Assembly (NCBI RefSeq): GCF_000263195.1
Contig: NC_018748.1
Span: forward strand, 186,001 to 250,000
Reading direction: 5' to 3'
From: Emticicia oligotrophica DSM 17448
GTDB taxonomy: Bacteria > Bacteroidota > Bacteroidia > Cytophagales > Spirosomataceae
DNA length: 64,000 nt
The notes beneath the pieces were generated by a model, which saw nothing but the letters and a program-made list of their open reading frames with translations, was not told the origin of the DNA and made no database searches. How positions within the stretch are numbered: position 1 is the first letter of the stretch; every line of letters starts with the position of its first letter. The translations under genes and the position numbers were made by a program. Positions 17,192 through 25,954 of this stretch are shown here, piece after piece.

Positions 17192-18514
17192 ATGATACAA
17201 TTAGAAACAATTTGTGCGTTGGCTACTCCGCAGGGAATCGGGGCGATTGGAGTGATTCGTGTTTCGGGCGAACGCACATTTGAGATAGTTAATAAAATTT
17301 TCAAAGGCAAGGATTTAACAAAAGTTGATTCTCACACGATTCATTTCGGAACAATTCGAGATGAAAATGTAATTGTCGATGAAGTGTTGGTTGCAGTATT
17401 TAAGACACCCAAAAGCTTTACGAAAGAAGATGTCGTAGAAATCTCGTGTCATGGAAGTGATTATATTATCAGGTATATTCTAAAACTTCTGCTTCAAAAT
17501 GGCTGTCGAATGGCACAAGCTGGGGAGTTTACCCAACGAGCATTCCTGAATGGTCAATTCGATTTAGTGCAAGCGGAGGCTGTTGCCGATTTAATCGCCG
17601 CCGATTCAGAGGCAGCCCATAAAACTGCTATGAATTTGATGCGTGGTGGTTTTTCGAATCAACTGAAAGAACTTAGAGATGAGCTCATTCATTTTGCAAG
17701 TTTGGTTGAATTAGAATTAGATTTTGGCGAAGAAGACGTTGAATTTGCTGAAAGAGACGATTTAAAATCTTTAATTCTGAAAATTCAAAATTTCCTTAAA
17801 AAACTAATAGACTCCTTTGATGCAGGAAATGTTATCAAAGAAGGGGTTCCTGTTGCTATCATTGGCCCACCCAATGCTGGAAAATCGACATTATTAAACA
17901 TTCTTTTGAACGAAGAAAAAGCCATTGTAACAGAAATTGCAGGCACTACTCGTGATGTCATTGAAGATGTACTATTTATTGAAGGGATTAAATTTAGGTT
18001 CATAGATACTGCTGGTATTAGAGAAACCAAAGATGTGGTTGAGTCGATTGGTATCGAACGCTCAAAAGATGCCATGCGTCGAGCAGAGATTGTTCTCTTA
18101 CTCTCTGATAATCAAAGCAAAGACGAAGATTTCATTTCAGATATTGAAGAGGAAAAAGTAATCAGAGTATTGAATAAAATTGATTTAGGAGAAAACCATC
18201 AATTAGTTGACTATATCAGAATTTCGGCCAAAAATAATATCGGCATAGATACACTCAAAGCGGCTATTGTTGAAAAAGCCAAGACAAAAAAACGTGCTGA
18301 TACGATGTTGACCAATTTACGTCATTATGAGCATTTAATGAAAGCAAACGAAGCGTTAGGTGAGGTATTGAACGGCCTAGATTTTGGCATTACCGGAGAT
18401 TTTCTTGCTCAAGATATTCGTTTGTCATTACATCATCTTGGAGAAATTACAGGCAGCATTACGACTGATGATTTATTAGCCAATATATTTAGCAAGTTTT
18501 GTATCGGAAAATGA
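17192..18514 (+). CDS. mnmE: tRNA modification GTPase MnmE (TrmE)
   Basis: MnmE with MnmG installs the 5-carboxymethylaminomethyl group on U34 of several tRNAs. The ATG at 17192 gives MIQLETICALATPQGIGAIG, the usual start; an in-frame GTG at 17159 would add 11 residues with no family support. The N-terminal folate-binding domain is followed by the G domain with P-loop GPPNAGKSTLLN (about residue 225), GTTRDV, DTAG and NKID, and the protein ends in the conserved CIGK motif that carries the catalytic Cys. It precedes the ebo cluster by 80 bp. Confidence 0.96.
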   Translation: MIQLETICALATPQGIGAIGVIRVSGERTFEIVNKIFKGKDLTKVDSHTIHFGTIRDENVIVDEVLVAVFKTPKSFTKEDVVEISCHGSDYIIRYILKLLLQNGCRMAQAGEFTQRAFLNGQFDLVQAEAVADLIAADSEAAHKTAMNLMRGGFSNQLKELRDELIHFASLVELELDFGEEDVEFAERDDLKSLILKIQNFLKKLIDSFDAGNVIKEGVPVAIIGPPNAGKSTLLNILLNEEKAIVTEIAGTTRDVIEDVLFIEGIKFRFIDTAGIRETKDVVESIGIERSKDAMRRAEIVLLLSDNQSKDEDFISDIEEEKVIRVLNKIDLGENHQLVDYIRISAKNNIGIDTLKAAIVEKAKTKKRADTMLTNLRHYEHLMKANEALGEVLNGLDFGITGDFLAQDIRLSLHHLGEITGSITTDDLLANIFSKFCIGK

Positions 18515-18594
18515 TTTCGGTCATTGTGGCAACCAAATTCCGATTAAATATTTACGATTATTTTCCACAATCGTTATTTTTATCCTAACCAAAA

Positions 18595-19401
18595 ATGAAT
18601 TTTTCAGAACAATTATTCGAAAAGATAAAAGCATTTTCGTCGCCGAAGGAAATTAGTTGGATAGAAAGCAAGGCAAGTGGGAGTTTACAGGCCCTGCAAA
18701 CTGCCTTTGTATCCACTCCAAGGTTTATCAGTAAAACAACTATCCTATCTACAGAACTCATTAATGAAGTGTCTATCAATGAATGGACACTCGACCGGCT
18801 TGTTAGAGTGTTTTTCCTTTCAAAATTAGATAGTGCTAATAAAGATACCTATACCAAAACACTTGACACGCTTTTTGAAACGGCAGAAATTAACGAAGCT
18901 GTTGCCCTTATATCTGCCCTACCCTTTTATGCATTTCCCGATTATTGGATGTTACGTGCCACTGATGCCGTACGGTCAAACATTGGTTTAGTCTTAGAAG
19001 CAATTGCCTTTCAAAACCCATATCCAAAAAACTATTTTACAGAATTGGCGTGGAATCAATTAGTTTTGAAATGTATATTCAATGATAAACCAATCCATAA
19101 AATAGAAGGTTTAGATGAGCGAGCCAACCAAGAATTAGCAAATTCTATTTCTTATTTAGCTCACGAGCGTTGGTCAGCAGGCCGAACAATCACCCCGCAA
19201 GCTTGGCGTTTAGTAAGTAAGTTCATGAATGATGAAATCTTGCATGATTTAGATATTTTGTTCAAATCAGGTGAGAAAAAAAATCAGATAGCAGCGGCTT
19301 TAGTTTGCCATGACACTAACTTTAAACCTGCCAAAGACTTATTAAGTCAATACGCTCAATTTGATAAAAAAGAGCTTAGTTGGTCATTGATTGAGAATTA
19401 G
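18595..19401 (+). CDS. eboA: EboA family protein
   Basis: EboA is an uncharacterised member of the six-gene ebo cluster. In cyanobacteria the cluster is needed to move the scytonemin monomer to the periplasm; it is also known from eustigmatophyte plastids. The 268-residue protein has no signal or membrane segment and is helical. ALPFYAFPDYWMLRATDAVR and SYLAHERWSAGRTITPQAWR with RLV are the recognisable family blocks. It is the first gene of the cluster and is followed after 62 bp by eboB; the spacer holds a CTCCT/AGGAG stem plus T6 (19419-19441). Confidence 0.85.
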   Translation: MNFSEQLFEKIKAFSSPKEISWIESKASGSLQALQTAFVSTPRFISKTTILSTELINEVSINEWTLDRLVRVFFLSKLDSANKDTYTKTLDTLFETAEINEAVALISALPFYAFPDYWMLRATDAVRSNIGLVLEAIAFQNPYPKNYFTELAWNQLVLKCIFNDKPIHKIEGLDERANQELANSISYLAHERWSAGRTITPQAWRLVSKFMNDEILHDLDILFKSGEKKNQIAAALVCHDTNFKPAKDLLSQYAQFDKKELSWSLIEN

Positions 19402-19418
19402 AATACCTCGTTTTCCAT

Positions 19419-19441
19419 CTCCTCGAAGCAAGGAGTTTTTT
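19419..19441 (+). terminator. Weak terminator or attenuator between eboA and eboB
   Basis: CTCCT-cgaagca-AGGAG followed by TTTTTT. The stem is only 5 bp, so full termination inside the cluster is unlikely; partial attenuation is possible. Confidence 0.35.
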
Positions 19442-19463
19442 AACACTTATACTTTTTAATAAA

Positions 19464-20483
19464 ATGTGTCAGAAACACGCAGATATATCGCAGAACCCTT
19501 CGCATTTTGAAGGTAGTGCAGAAGAGCTTGAAACATCTAAAAACGTTCAGGCCAATTATGCTGATTATACCAAAGGGATGAAGTTTTTCGACCCACACAT
19601 TCACATGACCTCACGCACAACCGACGATTATACAGCCTTAATTGATGCGGGAGTAGTGGCAATTATCGAACCAGCTTTTTGGTTGGGGCAACCTCGTACG
19701 GGCCTAGCCTCATTCAAGGATTATTTTAGTAGTTTAGTAGGTTGGGAACGCTTTCGTTCATCTCAATTTGGTATCAAACATTACTGTACTATTGGTTTAA
19801 ATTCTCGTGAGGCAAATAATGAGCCTTTGGCTGAGCAGGTAATGGAAATTTTACCCTTATTTTTGTATAAAGAAGGAGTAGTTGGTGTAGGAGAAATTGG
19901 ATTTGACGACCAAACTGCCGCTGAGGAGAAATTTTATCGCCTACAACTCGAACTGGCTAAGGAAGCCAATTTACCAGTACAAGTACACACGCCTCACCGC
20001 GATAAAAAGAAAGGTACTGAACTAAGTATGGCGATTGCCCTTGAGCATGGCATCGACCCAAGTATGGTGATTATTGACCATAACAACGAAGAAACTGTTG
20101 AAAGTGTATTAGAAAAAGGCTTTTGGGCAGCATTTACCATTTATCCTTTTACCAAAATGGGGAACGAACGTATGGTAGAAATTGTAAAGAAATATGGTTC
20201 GGAGAGAATCATGGTCAATTCTGCGGCTGACTGGGGAATTAGCGACCCACTGGCTGTGCCAAAAACCGCCGCATTAATGAAAATTAAGGGTGTCTCTGAT
20301 GAAGATATTCGTTTGGTAACTTATCAAAATGCCATTGATGCCTTTGCACAAAGTGGACAAATCAATGTAGCTGATTTTGAAACACCACAGGTAATTGACC
20401 AAAGCCTGAAATTTAATGGAAATACGGTTTTACGTGGTGGACAAATTCCAAGAATTGATAAAAATTCATTGATAATTAGTTAA
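19464..20483 (+). CDS. eboB: TatD-like metal-dependent hydrolase, EboB
   Basis: This is a TIM-barrel amidohydrolase of the TatD type. The HxH metal motif is in FFDPHIHMTSR (about residue 45), the Glu ligand in GVVGVGEIGFDD (about 145), His in PVQVHTPHRD (about 180) and VIIDHNNEE (about 205), and the last Asp in NSAADWGISDP (about 255). The first 38 residues are not part of the barrel; an alternative ATG at 19578 (MKFFDPHIHM) would remove them. Substrate unknown. Second gene of the ebo cluster. Confidence 0.85.
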   Translation: MCQKHADISQNPSHFEGSAEELETSKNVQANYADYTKGMKFFDPHIHMTSRTTDDYTALIDAGVVAIIEPAFWLGQPRTGLASFKDYFSSLVGWERFRSSQFGIKHYCTIGLNSREANNEPLAEQVMEILPLFLYKEGVVGVGEIGFDDQTAAEEKFYRLQLELAKEANLPVQVHTPHRDKKKGTELSMAIALEHGIDPSMVIIDHNNEETVESVLEKGFWAAFTIYPFTKMGNERMVEIVKKYGSERIMVNSAADWGISDPLAVPKTAALMKIKGVSDEDIRLVTYQNAIDAFAQSGQINVADFETPQVIDQSLKFNGNTVLRGGQIPRIDKNSLIIS

Positions 20484-20518
20484 TTACACAATGTTTTACC
20501 CATTAAAATGGGTAAGTA

Positions 20519-20591
20519 GGAAACAACCGATGAAAAGTATATTTAGCGACTAAAGTCGCTAAATATACTTTAAAATAAATCCGTTGTTTCT
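20519..20591. other. Strong nested inverted repeat between eboB and eboC
   Basis: A 17-bp perfect stem (20534-20550 with 20555-20571, loop TAAA) is embedded in an outer imperfect stem GGAAACAACCGA/CCGTTGTTTCT (20519-20530, 20581-20591). A smaller TTACCCA/TGGGTAA stem lies just before it at about 20496-20516. No U-tract follows. It may be an RNA stability or processing element, or a palindromic repeat of the genome. Confidence 0.7.
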
Positions 20592-20644
20592 TTAAAAAGT
20601 GAATTCATTCACTGAACAAAATATCAAAAATCAAACTTACGACT

Positions 20645-21526
20645 TTGAACCTAAAGGCCTACTTACAACTCACTCGCCCTGCCAATGTCATCACGGCTAT
20701 TGCTGATATTTTGGCGGGTATTTCGATTGCTTGTTTTTCAGTAAATTTTGAAGAAATCCCTCTTCAAAATGTATTTTTTTTGTGTATTTCTACGATTGGG
20801 CTTTATGCTGGGGGTATTGTTTTTAACGATATTTTTGATTTAGAATTAGATAAAATCGAACGCCCCGAAAGAGTAATTCCAAGCGGAAGAGTAAGTAAAA
20901 ACAATGCACTTATCTTTGGTGTTTTACTATTACTAATAGGCGTTTTAGCAGCATTAGGCAATAGCTTTACGAGTGCAAACATCGCTGTATTAGTAGCAGC
21001 TTCTGCTCTAATTTATGATAAATACGGCAAACATCATTCATTTTTCGGGCCTATTAATATGGGCCTTTGCCGAGGAGGTAACCTAATTTTGGGTATGAGC
21101 ATCATTGATAGTGCCATTGGTGAATGGTGGTGGATTGGTCTTCTGCCAGTATGCTACATCGCTGCTATTACAATGATTAGTCGAGGAGAAGTACACGGAG
21201 GCAATAAGAGCACCTTGTATTTTGCCGCATTTTTATACGTCTTGGTTAGCACTTTTCAGTTGATTATCTCTTTTAATTTGGGAAATCTGCTGATTACCTC
21301 AGGATTTGTAATTTTGCACATTTATTTGATTTTCAAACCTTTAATTACAGCTATTACTAACCCAATTGGGCCAAATATCGGTAAAGCAGTAAAAGCAGGT
21401 GTCTTGTCACTGATAGTAATGGATGCCGCTTGGGTGAGTGTTTCAGGTAACATCATTTTGGCTTTGGCCGTTCTATGCTTACTGCCTATTTCTATCCAGT
21501 TGGCAAAGATTTTTGCAGTAACTTAA
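20645..21526 (+). CDS. eboC: UbiA-like prenyltransferase, EboC
   Basis: EboC belongs to the UbiA superfamily of membrane prenyltransferases. The 293-residue, mostly hydrophobic protein has the first Asp-rich motif in FNDIFDLELDKIERPERVIP (about residue 60) and the second, degenerate one in ALIYDKYGKHHSFFGP (about 120). No ATG fits; TTG at 20645 gives MNLKAYLQLTRPANVITA, which matches the family start, and the frame is open back to a TGA at 20600. It probably prenylates or otherwise processes the cluster's small-molecule product in the inner membrane. Confidence 0.87.
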   Translation: MNLKAYLQLTRPANVITAIADILAGISIACFSVNFEEIPLQNVFFLCISTIGLYAGGIVFNDIFDLELDKIERPERVIPSGRVSKNNALIFGVLLLLIGVLAALGNSFTSANIAVLVAASALIYDKYGKHHSFFGPINMGLCRGGNLILGMSIIDSAIGEWWWIGLLPVCYIAAITMISRGEVHGGNKSTLYFAAFLYVLVSTFQLIISFNLGNLLITSGFVILHIYLIFKPLITAITNPIGPNIGKAVKAGVLSLIVMDAAWVSVSGNIILALAVLCLLPISIQLAKIFAVT

Positions 21527-21575
21527 ACAAAACGACAATAAATTTACCACTAATTCTATTTATTCAATCCATTCG

Positions 21576-22724
21576 ATGAATGTAATTCAGCAGTCTTTTC
21601 AAGTACCATTTACTTTCAATATAGTTTTCACGAAAGACCTTTTTTCGACTGAAAATCATGAGTTTAGTAAGTTTTTATCAAACTTTGGTGATAATAGTTT
21701 TCAAAAGAAAATTTTATTTTTGATTGATGCTGGTGTTGCTGAGGCTCACCCTAAACTCCAAAATGCTATCAAAACATACTTTCAAGGAGTAAGCAACATC
21801 AATTTAGTAGAAGAAATTTTGGTATTGCCCGGTGGGGAACAAGTGAAGAATAATACAAAATATTTAGACGAAACCCTTTTGGCAATTAATAAATACGGCA
21901 TCGACCGACATTCTTTTGTAGCAGCCATTGGTGGTGGAGCTTTTTTAGATATGGTTGGCTATGCCTCAACGATTGCCCATAGAGGTGTAAAGCATATACG
22001 AATTCCAACTACGGTTCTTTCTCAAAATGATTCTGGGGTGGGTGTAAAAAATGGTGTTAATTTCTTAGGGAAAAAGAATTTTCTCGGTACTTTCTCACCA
22101 CCTGTTGCGGTATTCAATGACACTAACTTCTTAACAAGTCTCTCTGACCGTGATTGGCGTTCGGGAATTTCAGAAGCCGTAAAAGTGGCTTTAATAAAAG
22201 ATTTGCCTTTTTTTGAATGGCTTGAAGCAAATGCACTTGCTATGGCTAATCGTGAAATGAATATTATGCACGAACAAATCTTCCGTTCGGCCGCATTACA
22301 TACTAACCATATTTCGAGCGGAGACCCTTTTGAAATGGGTTCAGCACGTCCGCTTGATTTTGGCCATTGGGCTGCCCACAAATTAGAGTATCTAACGAAT
22401 TTCGAAATACGTCATGGTGAAGCAGTAGCTATCGGAATTGCACTTGATTCTATCTACTCAAAGCTTTTAGGTTTGATTTCCCAAGAAGATGTGGCTAGAA
22501 TCATCACTTTACTCAAAAATCTTGGATTTACACTTTATCACGAAAAATTAGGTGAGAATGACAAGTTGAATTTGTGGGAAGGTTTAAATGAGTTTAGAGA
22601 ACATTTGGGCGGCCGACTAACCATCACGATTTTAGAGAAATTGGGTAAAGGTCGAGAAATTCATGAAGTTAATTTTGAACTCATGAAACAAGCCGTCGAT
22701 GAATTGAAAATGACGCTAGATTGA
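21576..22724 (+). CDS. eboD: Sugar-phosphate cyclase of the 3-dehydroquinate synthase superfamily, EboD
   Basis: The 382-residue protein has the NAD-binding VAAIGGGAFLDMVGYAST, a metal Glu in GISEAVKVALI, and metal histidines in LDFGHWAAHKLE and IRHGEAVAIGIA. The region QNDSGVGVKNGVNFLGKKN replaces the DSSVGGKT loop of AroB, so the substrate is likely not DAHP; EboD-type enzymes are proposed to be 2-epi-5-epi-valiolone-synthase-like. It is fourth in the ebo cluster and could make its cyclitol core. AroB is unlikely in this context. Confidence 0.87.
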   Translation: MNVIQQSFQVPFTFNIVFTKDLFSTENHEFSKFLSNFGDNSFQKKILFLIDAGVAEAHPKLQNAIKTYFQGVSNINLVEEILVLPGGEQVKNNTKYLDETLLAINKYGIDRHSFVAAIGGGAFLDMVGYASTIAHRGVKHIRIPTTVLSQNDSGVGVKNGVNFLGKKNFLGTFSPPVAVFNDTNFLTSLSDRDWRSGISEAVKVALIKDLPFFEWLEANALAMANREMNIMHEQIFRSAALHTNHISSGDPFEMGSARPLDFGHWAAHKLEYLTNFEIRHGEAVAIGIALDSIYSKLLGLISQEDVARIITLLKNLGFTLYHEKLGENDKLNLWEGLNEFREHLGGRLTITILEKLGKGREIHEVNFELMKQAVDELKMTLD

Positions 22725-22735
22725 TAAAAATTTAC

Positions 22736-22858
22736 CACAGAGACACGGATTACAATACTACCGTTGTCTGTGTACCTACTGACAACAAATTAACAAATTC
22801 GTACAAGGATTCCAATAGTTGTCTGTGAGAACACAGACAACTGCACAGCACAGAAAAA
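22736..22858. repeat. CACAGA-rich palindromic repeat between eboD and eboE
   Basis: The spacer contains GTTGTCTGTG twice in direct order (22763, 22818) and once inverted (from 22832). A perfect 11-bp stem AGTTGTCTGTG-AGAA-CACAGACAACT lies at 22817-22842, and GTTGTC/GACAAC pair at 22763-22786. The run ACCACAGAGACACGG at the left is of the CACAGAG type seen as dispersed repeats in many genomes. This looks like an inserted repeat element inside the cluster. Confidence 0.6.
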
Positions 22859-22888
22859 GATTAAATATACATTTGCAAATATTCAACC

Positions 22889-24082
22889 ATGCAAACACCA
22901 TACGGGCACCTCAGTTATTGTAGTAACATTCACCCAGGCGAAGACTGGAAGGAGCATTTTTCAGTCTTACAAAGCAGTATTCCTCAAATTAAAGTATCGG
23001 TATGTCCAGATGCTTCGATGGGAATTGGACTTCGATTGGCCAATCAAGCAAGCATTGACTTATCGGAAAAATCTAATTTCGATGCTTTCAAAAAATGGCT
23101 TGATGATAATAATTGTTACGTCTTCACAATGAACGGGTTTCCATACGGTGGCTTCCACAATGTAGTAGTTAAAGACAAAGTTCACGCTCCCGACTGGACA
23201 ACCCAAGAACGTACTGATTACACTATCAGAATGTTTGGTTTATTGGCTAAACTCCTTCCCGAGAACCTTTCAGAAGGGGGGATTTCTACTTCGCCACTTT
23301 CTTATCGTTTTTGGTGGAAAACAACTGATGCACTGATAGATGCTACTCAAAAAGCTACTCAAAATATGGTTTCTGTGGTAGAATCGCTTGTAGAATTGAA
23401 AGCAACTACAGGAAAAACACTACACCTTGATATTGAACCAGAACCTGATGGCATCTTAGAAAATTCTACAGAGTATCTTGATTGGTATAACCACTATCTT
23501 TTACCAATAGGAATTAAACAGCTTTCAGGGAAGGGGTTTTCGGAAGAAGAAGCAACGAATGCAATCAAAACTCATATTCAACTTTGCTACGATGTTTGTC
23601 ATTTTGCAGTTGGATTTGAGCATCCACAATCGGTTATTGACAAACTAGATGCACAAGGATTAAAAGTTGGAAAAATACAAATCAGTTCGGCCTTAAAAGT
23701 AGATTTTTCGAATGATGCTACTGAAAAATTAAAGGTTATTGCTCAATACAACGAGCCAACCTACTTACACCAAGTGGTAGCACAGAAAAAAGATGGAAGT
23801 TTTGTAAAATTCCCCGACTTAACGGAAGCAATCTCAGGTTTTGATGAAAATATTTTGTCGTGGCGAGTACACTTCCACGTTCCTTTATTCATTGAAAACT
23901 ATGGAATGTTGGCATCCACTCGAAGCGATATTGAGGATACTATCAATGTTCATAAACAAAAACCTTTTACGAATCATCTCGAAATTGAAACATATACATG
24001 GGGAGTTTTACCAACTGAGTTTCAAGCACCACTTAACGAATCAATTATCAGAGAAATTAATTGGGTAAAAGGGCTTTTGTGA
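22889..24082 (+). CDS. eboE: Metabolite traffic protein EboE (xylose isomerase-like TIM barrel)
   Basis: The 397-residue protein starts MQTPYGHLSYCSNIHPGEDW, a typical EboE start. Further family features are VFTMNGFPYGGFH (about residue 90), LHLDIEPEPDGILEN (about 180) and CYDVCHFAVGFEHP (about 235), whose acidic and His residues suit the metal site of AP-endonuclease-2/xylose-isomerase-like barrels. No signal peptide. Substrate unknown. Fifth gene of the cluster. Confidence 0.88.
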   Translation: MQTPYGHLSYCSNIHPGEDWKEHFSVLQSSIPQIKVSVCPDASMGIGLRLANQASIDLSEKSNFDAFKKWLDDNNCYVFTMNGFPYGGFHNVVVKDKVHAPDWTTQERTDYTIRMFGLLAKLLPENLSEGGISTSPLSYRFWWKTTDALIDATQKATQNMVSVVESLVELKATTGKTLHLDIEPEPDGILENSTEYLDWYNHYLLPIGIKQLSGKGFSEEEATNAIKTHIQLCYDVCHFAVGFEHPQSVIDKLDAQGLKVGKIQISSALKVDFSNDATEKLKVIAQYNEPTYLHQVVAQKKDGSFVKFPDLTEAISGFDENILSWRVHFHVPLFIENYGMLASTRSDIEDTINVHKQKPFTNHLEIETYTWGVLPTEFQAPLNESIIREINWVKGLL

Positions 24083-24170
24083 TTTTTCAAGTCAATTTGA
24101 TATTCTCTTTAGTTTCCATCGGCTAAAATAAACGGCGAAGAGATAAAAATAGTGTAAATACTACAAAGAA

Positions 24171-25541
24171 ATGAAAAAAACAGTAGTTATAGATATAGTT
24201 GGACTTAGCTCAAGTGTTATTGGCGAGCATACGCCATTTATACAGCAGTTTATCAATAAAAATAAACTAACGCACATAAAACCAGCTTTTCCTGCGGTTA
24301 CTACAACTGCACAAAGCTACTATCTTACAGGTAAAACTGCTACTGAGCACGGAATTGTGGGCAATGGTTGGTATGACCGTGAAGCTAATGAAATGAAGTT
24401 TTGGAAGCAATCAAACAAACTTGTTCATGCCGAAAAAATTTGGGAAGCAGCTAGACAAAAAAATTCAAATTTTACTGTTTCTAAGATGTTTTGGTGGTAT
24501 AATATGTATTCTTCGGCGGATTTTTCGGCTACCCCACGACCACAGTATCATTCTGACGGTAAAAAGGAGCCAGACTGCTATACCTATCCTGCCGATTTAC
24601 GAGATAAACTTCAAGCCAAATTTGGAACTTTCCCATTGTTTAAATTTTGGGGGCCTAATACCAGCATTGACTGTTCAAAATGGATTGCTAACGCAGCCTT
24701 AGAAGTTGATAAAGAAAATGACCCAACGCTTACGCTCATTTACTTGCCACACTTAGATTATTGTTTACAAAAATTTGGCGTAGATTTTAATAAAATCGCT
24801 AAAGATCTACACGAAATTGATGATTTAGTGAAGGAATTGGTAGAATATTATGAAGCAAAAAATGCCAATGTCATTCTACTTTCGGAGTATGGAATTAATA
24901 ATGTGAGTAACCCTATTCACATTAATCGTATTTTAAGAGAAAACGGACTTTTATCGGTCAGAGTTGAAAGTGGTCATGAGTTACTTGATGGTGGAGCATC
25001 GAAAGCATTTGCCGCCGCAGACCACCAAATTGCCCATATTTACATCAACGATTTAACTCAAAAAGAGCGAATCAAATCTATTCTATCTAAAGTAGAAGGA
25101 ATCGCTTTGATAATGGACGAAGCCGAAAAACAAGAGCACAATATTGACCACCAGCGAGCAGGAGATTTGGTTTTAATGGCCAAAGCCGATAGTTGGTTTA
25201 CATACTATTACTGGTTTGATGATAAAGTTGCTCCTGATTTTGCCCGTAGTGTAGATATTCATAACAAACCCGGTTACGACCCCGTTGAAATGTTTATGAA
25301 TCCTAAAAATCCGTTCATTAAACTTCGTGCCGCTTATAAATTAGCTCGAAAATTATTAGGATTCCGATATAGAATGGATGTGATTCCACTTGATGCAACT
25401 TTAATTAAAGGTTCACATGGTACACTTGATATTGGTAAAGAATATTATCCTGTTTTGATAAGTAATCAAAAAACTTCTGATGAAATTGCGGCAACTGATG
25501 TATATAATGTGATTTGGAATAGTATTTTTGAAGAAAAATAA
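24171..25541 (+). CDS. eboF: Alkaline-phosphatase/nucleotide-pyrophosphatase family protein, EboF
   Basis: The 456-residue protein belongs to the type I phosphodiesterase/nucleotide pyrophosphatase fold. The N-terminal metal Asp is in TVVIDIVGLSS, the nucleophile region is FPAVTTTAQSYYLTG (Thr around residue 45), and later ligands are in YLPHLDYCLQKFG and ILLSEYGINNVSNPIHINR; the last His is in IKGSHGTLDIG. There is no signal peptide. It ends the ebo cluster and probably acts on a phosphorylated intermediate or product. Confidence 0.87.
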   Translation: MKKTVVIDIVGLSSSVIGEHTPFIQQFINKNKLTHIKPAFPAVTTTAQSYYLTGKTATEHGIVGNGWYDREANEMKFWKQSNKLVHAEKIWEAARQKNSNFTVSKMFWWYNMYSSADFSATPRPQYHSDGKKEPDCYTYPADLRDKLQAKFGTFPLFKFWGPNTSIDCSKWIANAALEVDKENDPTLTLIYLPHLDYCLQKFGVDFNKIAKDLHEIDDLVKELVEYYEAKNANVILLSEYGINNVSNPIHINRILRENGLLSVRVESGHELLDGGASKAFAAADHQIAHIYINDLTQKERIKSILSKVEGIALIMDEAEKQEHNIDHQRAGDLVLMAKADSWFTYYYWFDDKVAPDFARSVDIHNKPGYDPVEMFMNPKNPFIKLRAAYKLARKLLGFRYRMDVIPLDATLIKGSHGTLDIGKEYYPVLISNQKTSDEIAATDVYNVIWNSIFEEK

Positions 25542-25553
25542 ACACTTCAAACA

Positions 25554-25943
25554 ATGAATAAACTATTCTTATTTCTAATCTTAGTTGGAAATTTAACATT
25601 TGCTCAGAAACAGGAGACTACGCCTGAGTCATTGGCTCAAAAGCAGTTAGAAGCCTACAATGCTCACAATATTGATGCCTTTGTTGAGCCTTATGCTGAT
25701 GATGTAGAAATTTATGGTTTCCCTGATAAATTACTCTACAAAGGCAAAGAAACCATGAGAAAAGATTACGGAGAATTCTTTAAAAATACCCCAAAACTTC
25801 ATTGTGAACTAAAAAATCGCATTGTTCAAGGCAACACAGTAATTGATAAAGAATACATCACGGGTGCGGGTAAAACCTTTGAAGCGGTTGCTATTTATCA
25901 AGTAGAAAACAATAAAATTAAAAAGGTTTATTTTATTCAATAA
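25554..25943 (+). CDS. Secreted NTF2/SnoaL-like protein
   Basis: The 129-residue product has a signal peptide (MNKLFLFLILVGNLTFAQ) and an NTF2-like fold: ESLAQKQLEAYNAHNIDAFV then YADDVEIYGFPDKLLYKG and a beta-rich end (TVIDKEYITGAG, VAIYQVENNKIKKVYFI). Such proteins bind or isomerise small molecules. It starts only 12 bp after eboF, so it is probably cotranscribed with the ebo cluster, but it is not a standard member. Confidence 0.8.
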   Translation: MNKLFLFLILVGNLTFAQKQETTPESLAQKQLEAYNAHNIDAFVEPYADDVEIYGFPDKLLYKGKETMRKDYGEFFKNTPKLHCELKNRIVQGNTVIDKEYITGAGKTFEAVAIYQVENNKIKKVYFIQ

Positions 25944-25954
25944 GCCAAATATAG

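Noticed and set aside
22022-22381. 119-codon minus-strand ORF inside eboD
   Set aside because: It lies fully antisense to a well-supported enzyme gene and has no recognisable features.
21576-22724. Housekeeping 3-dehydroquinate synthase AroB
   Set aside because: The catalytic loop differs from AroB and the gene sits in canonical order within the ebo cluster.
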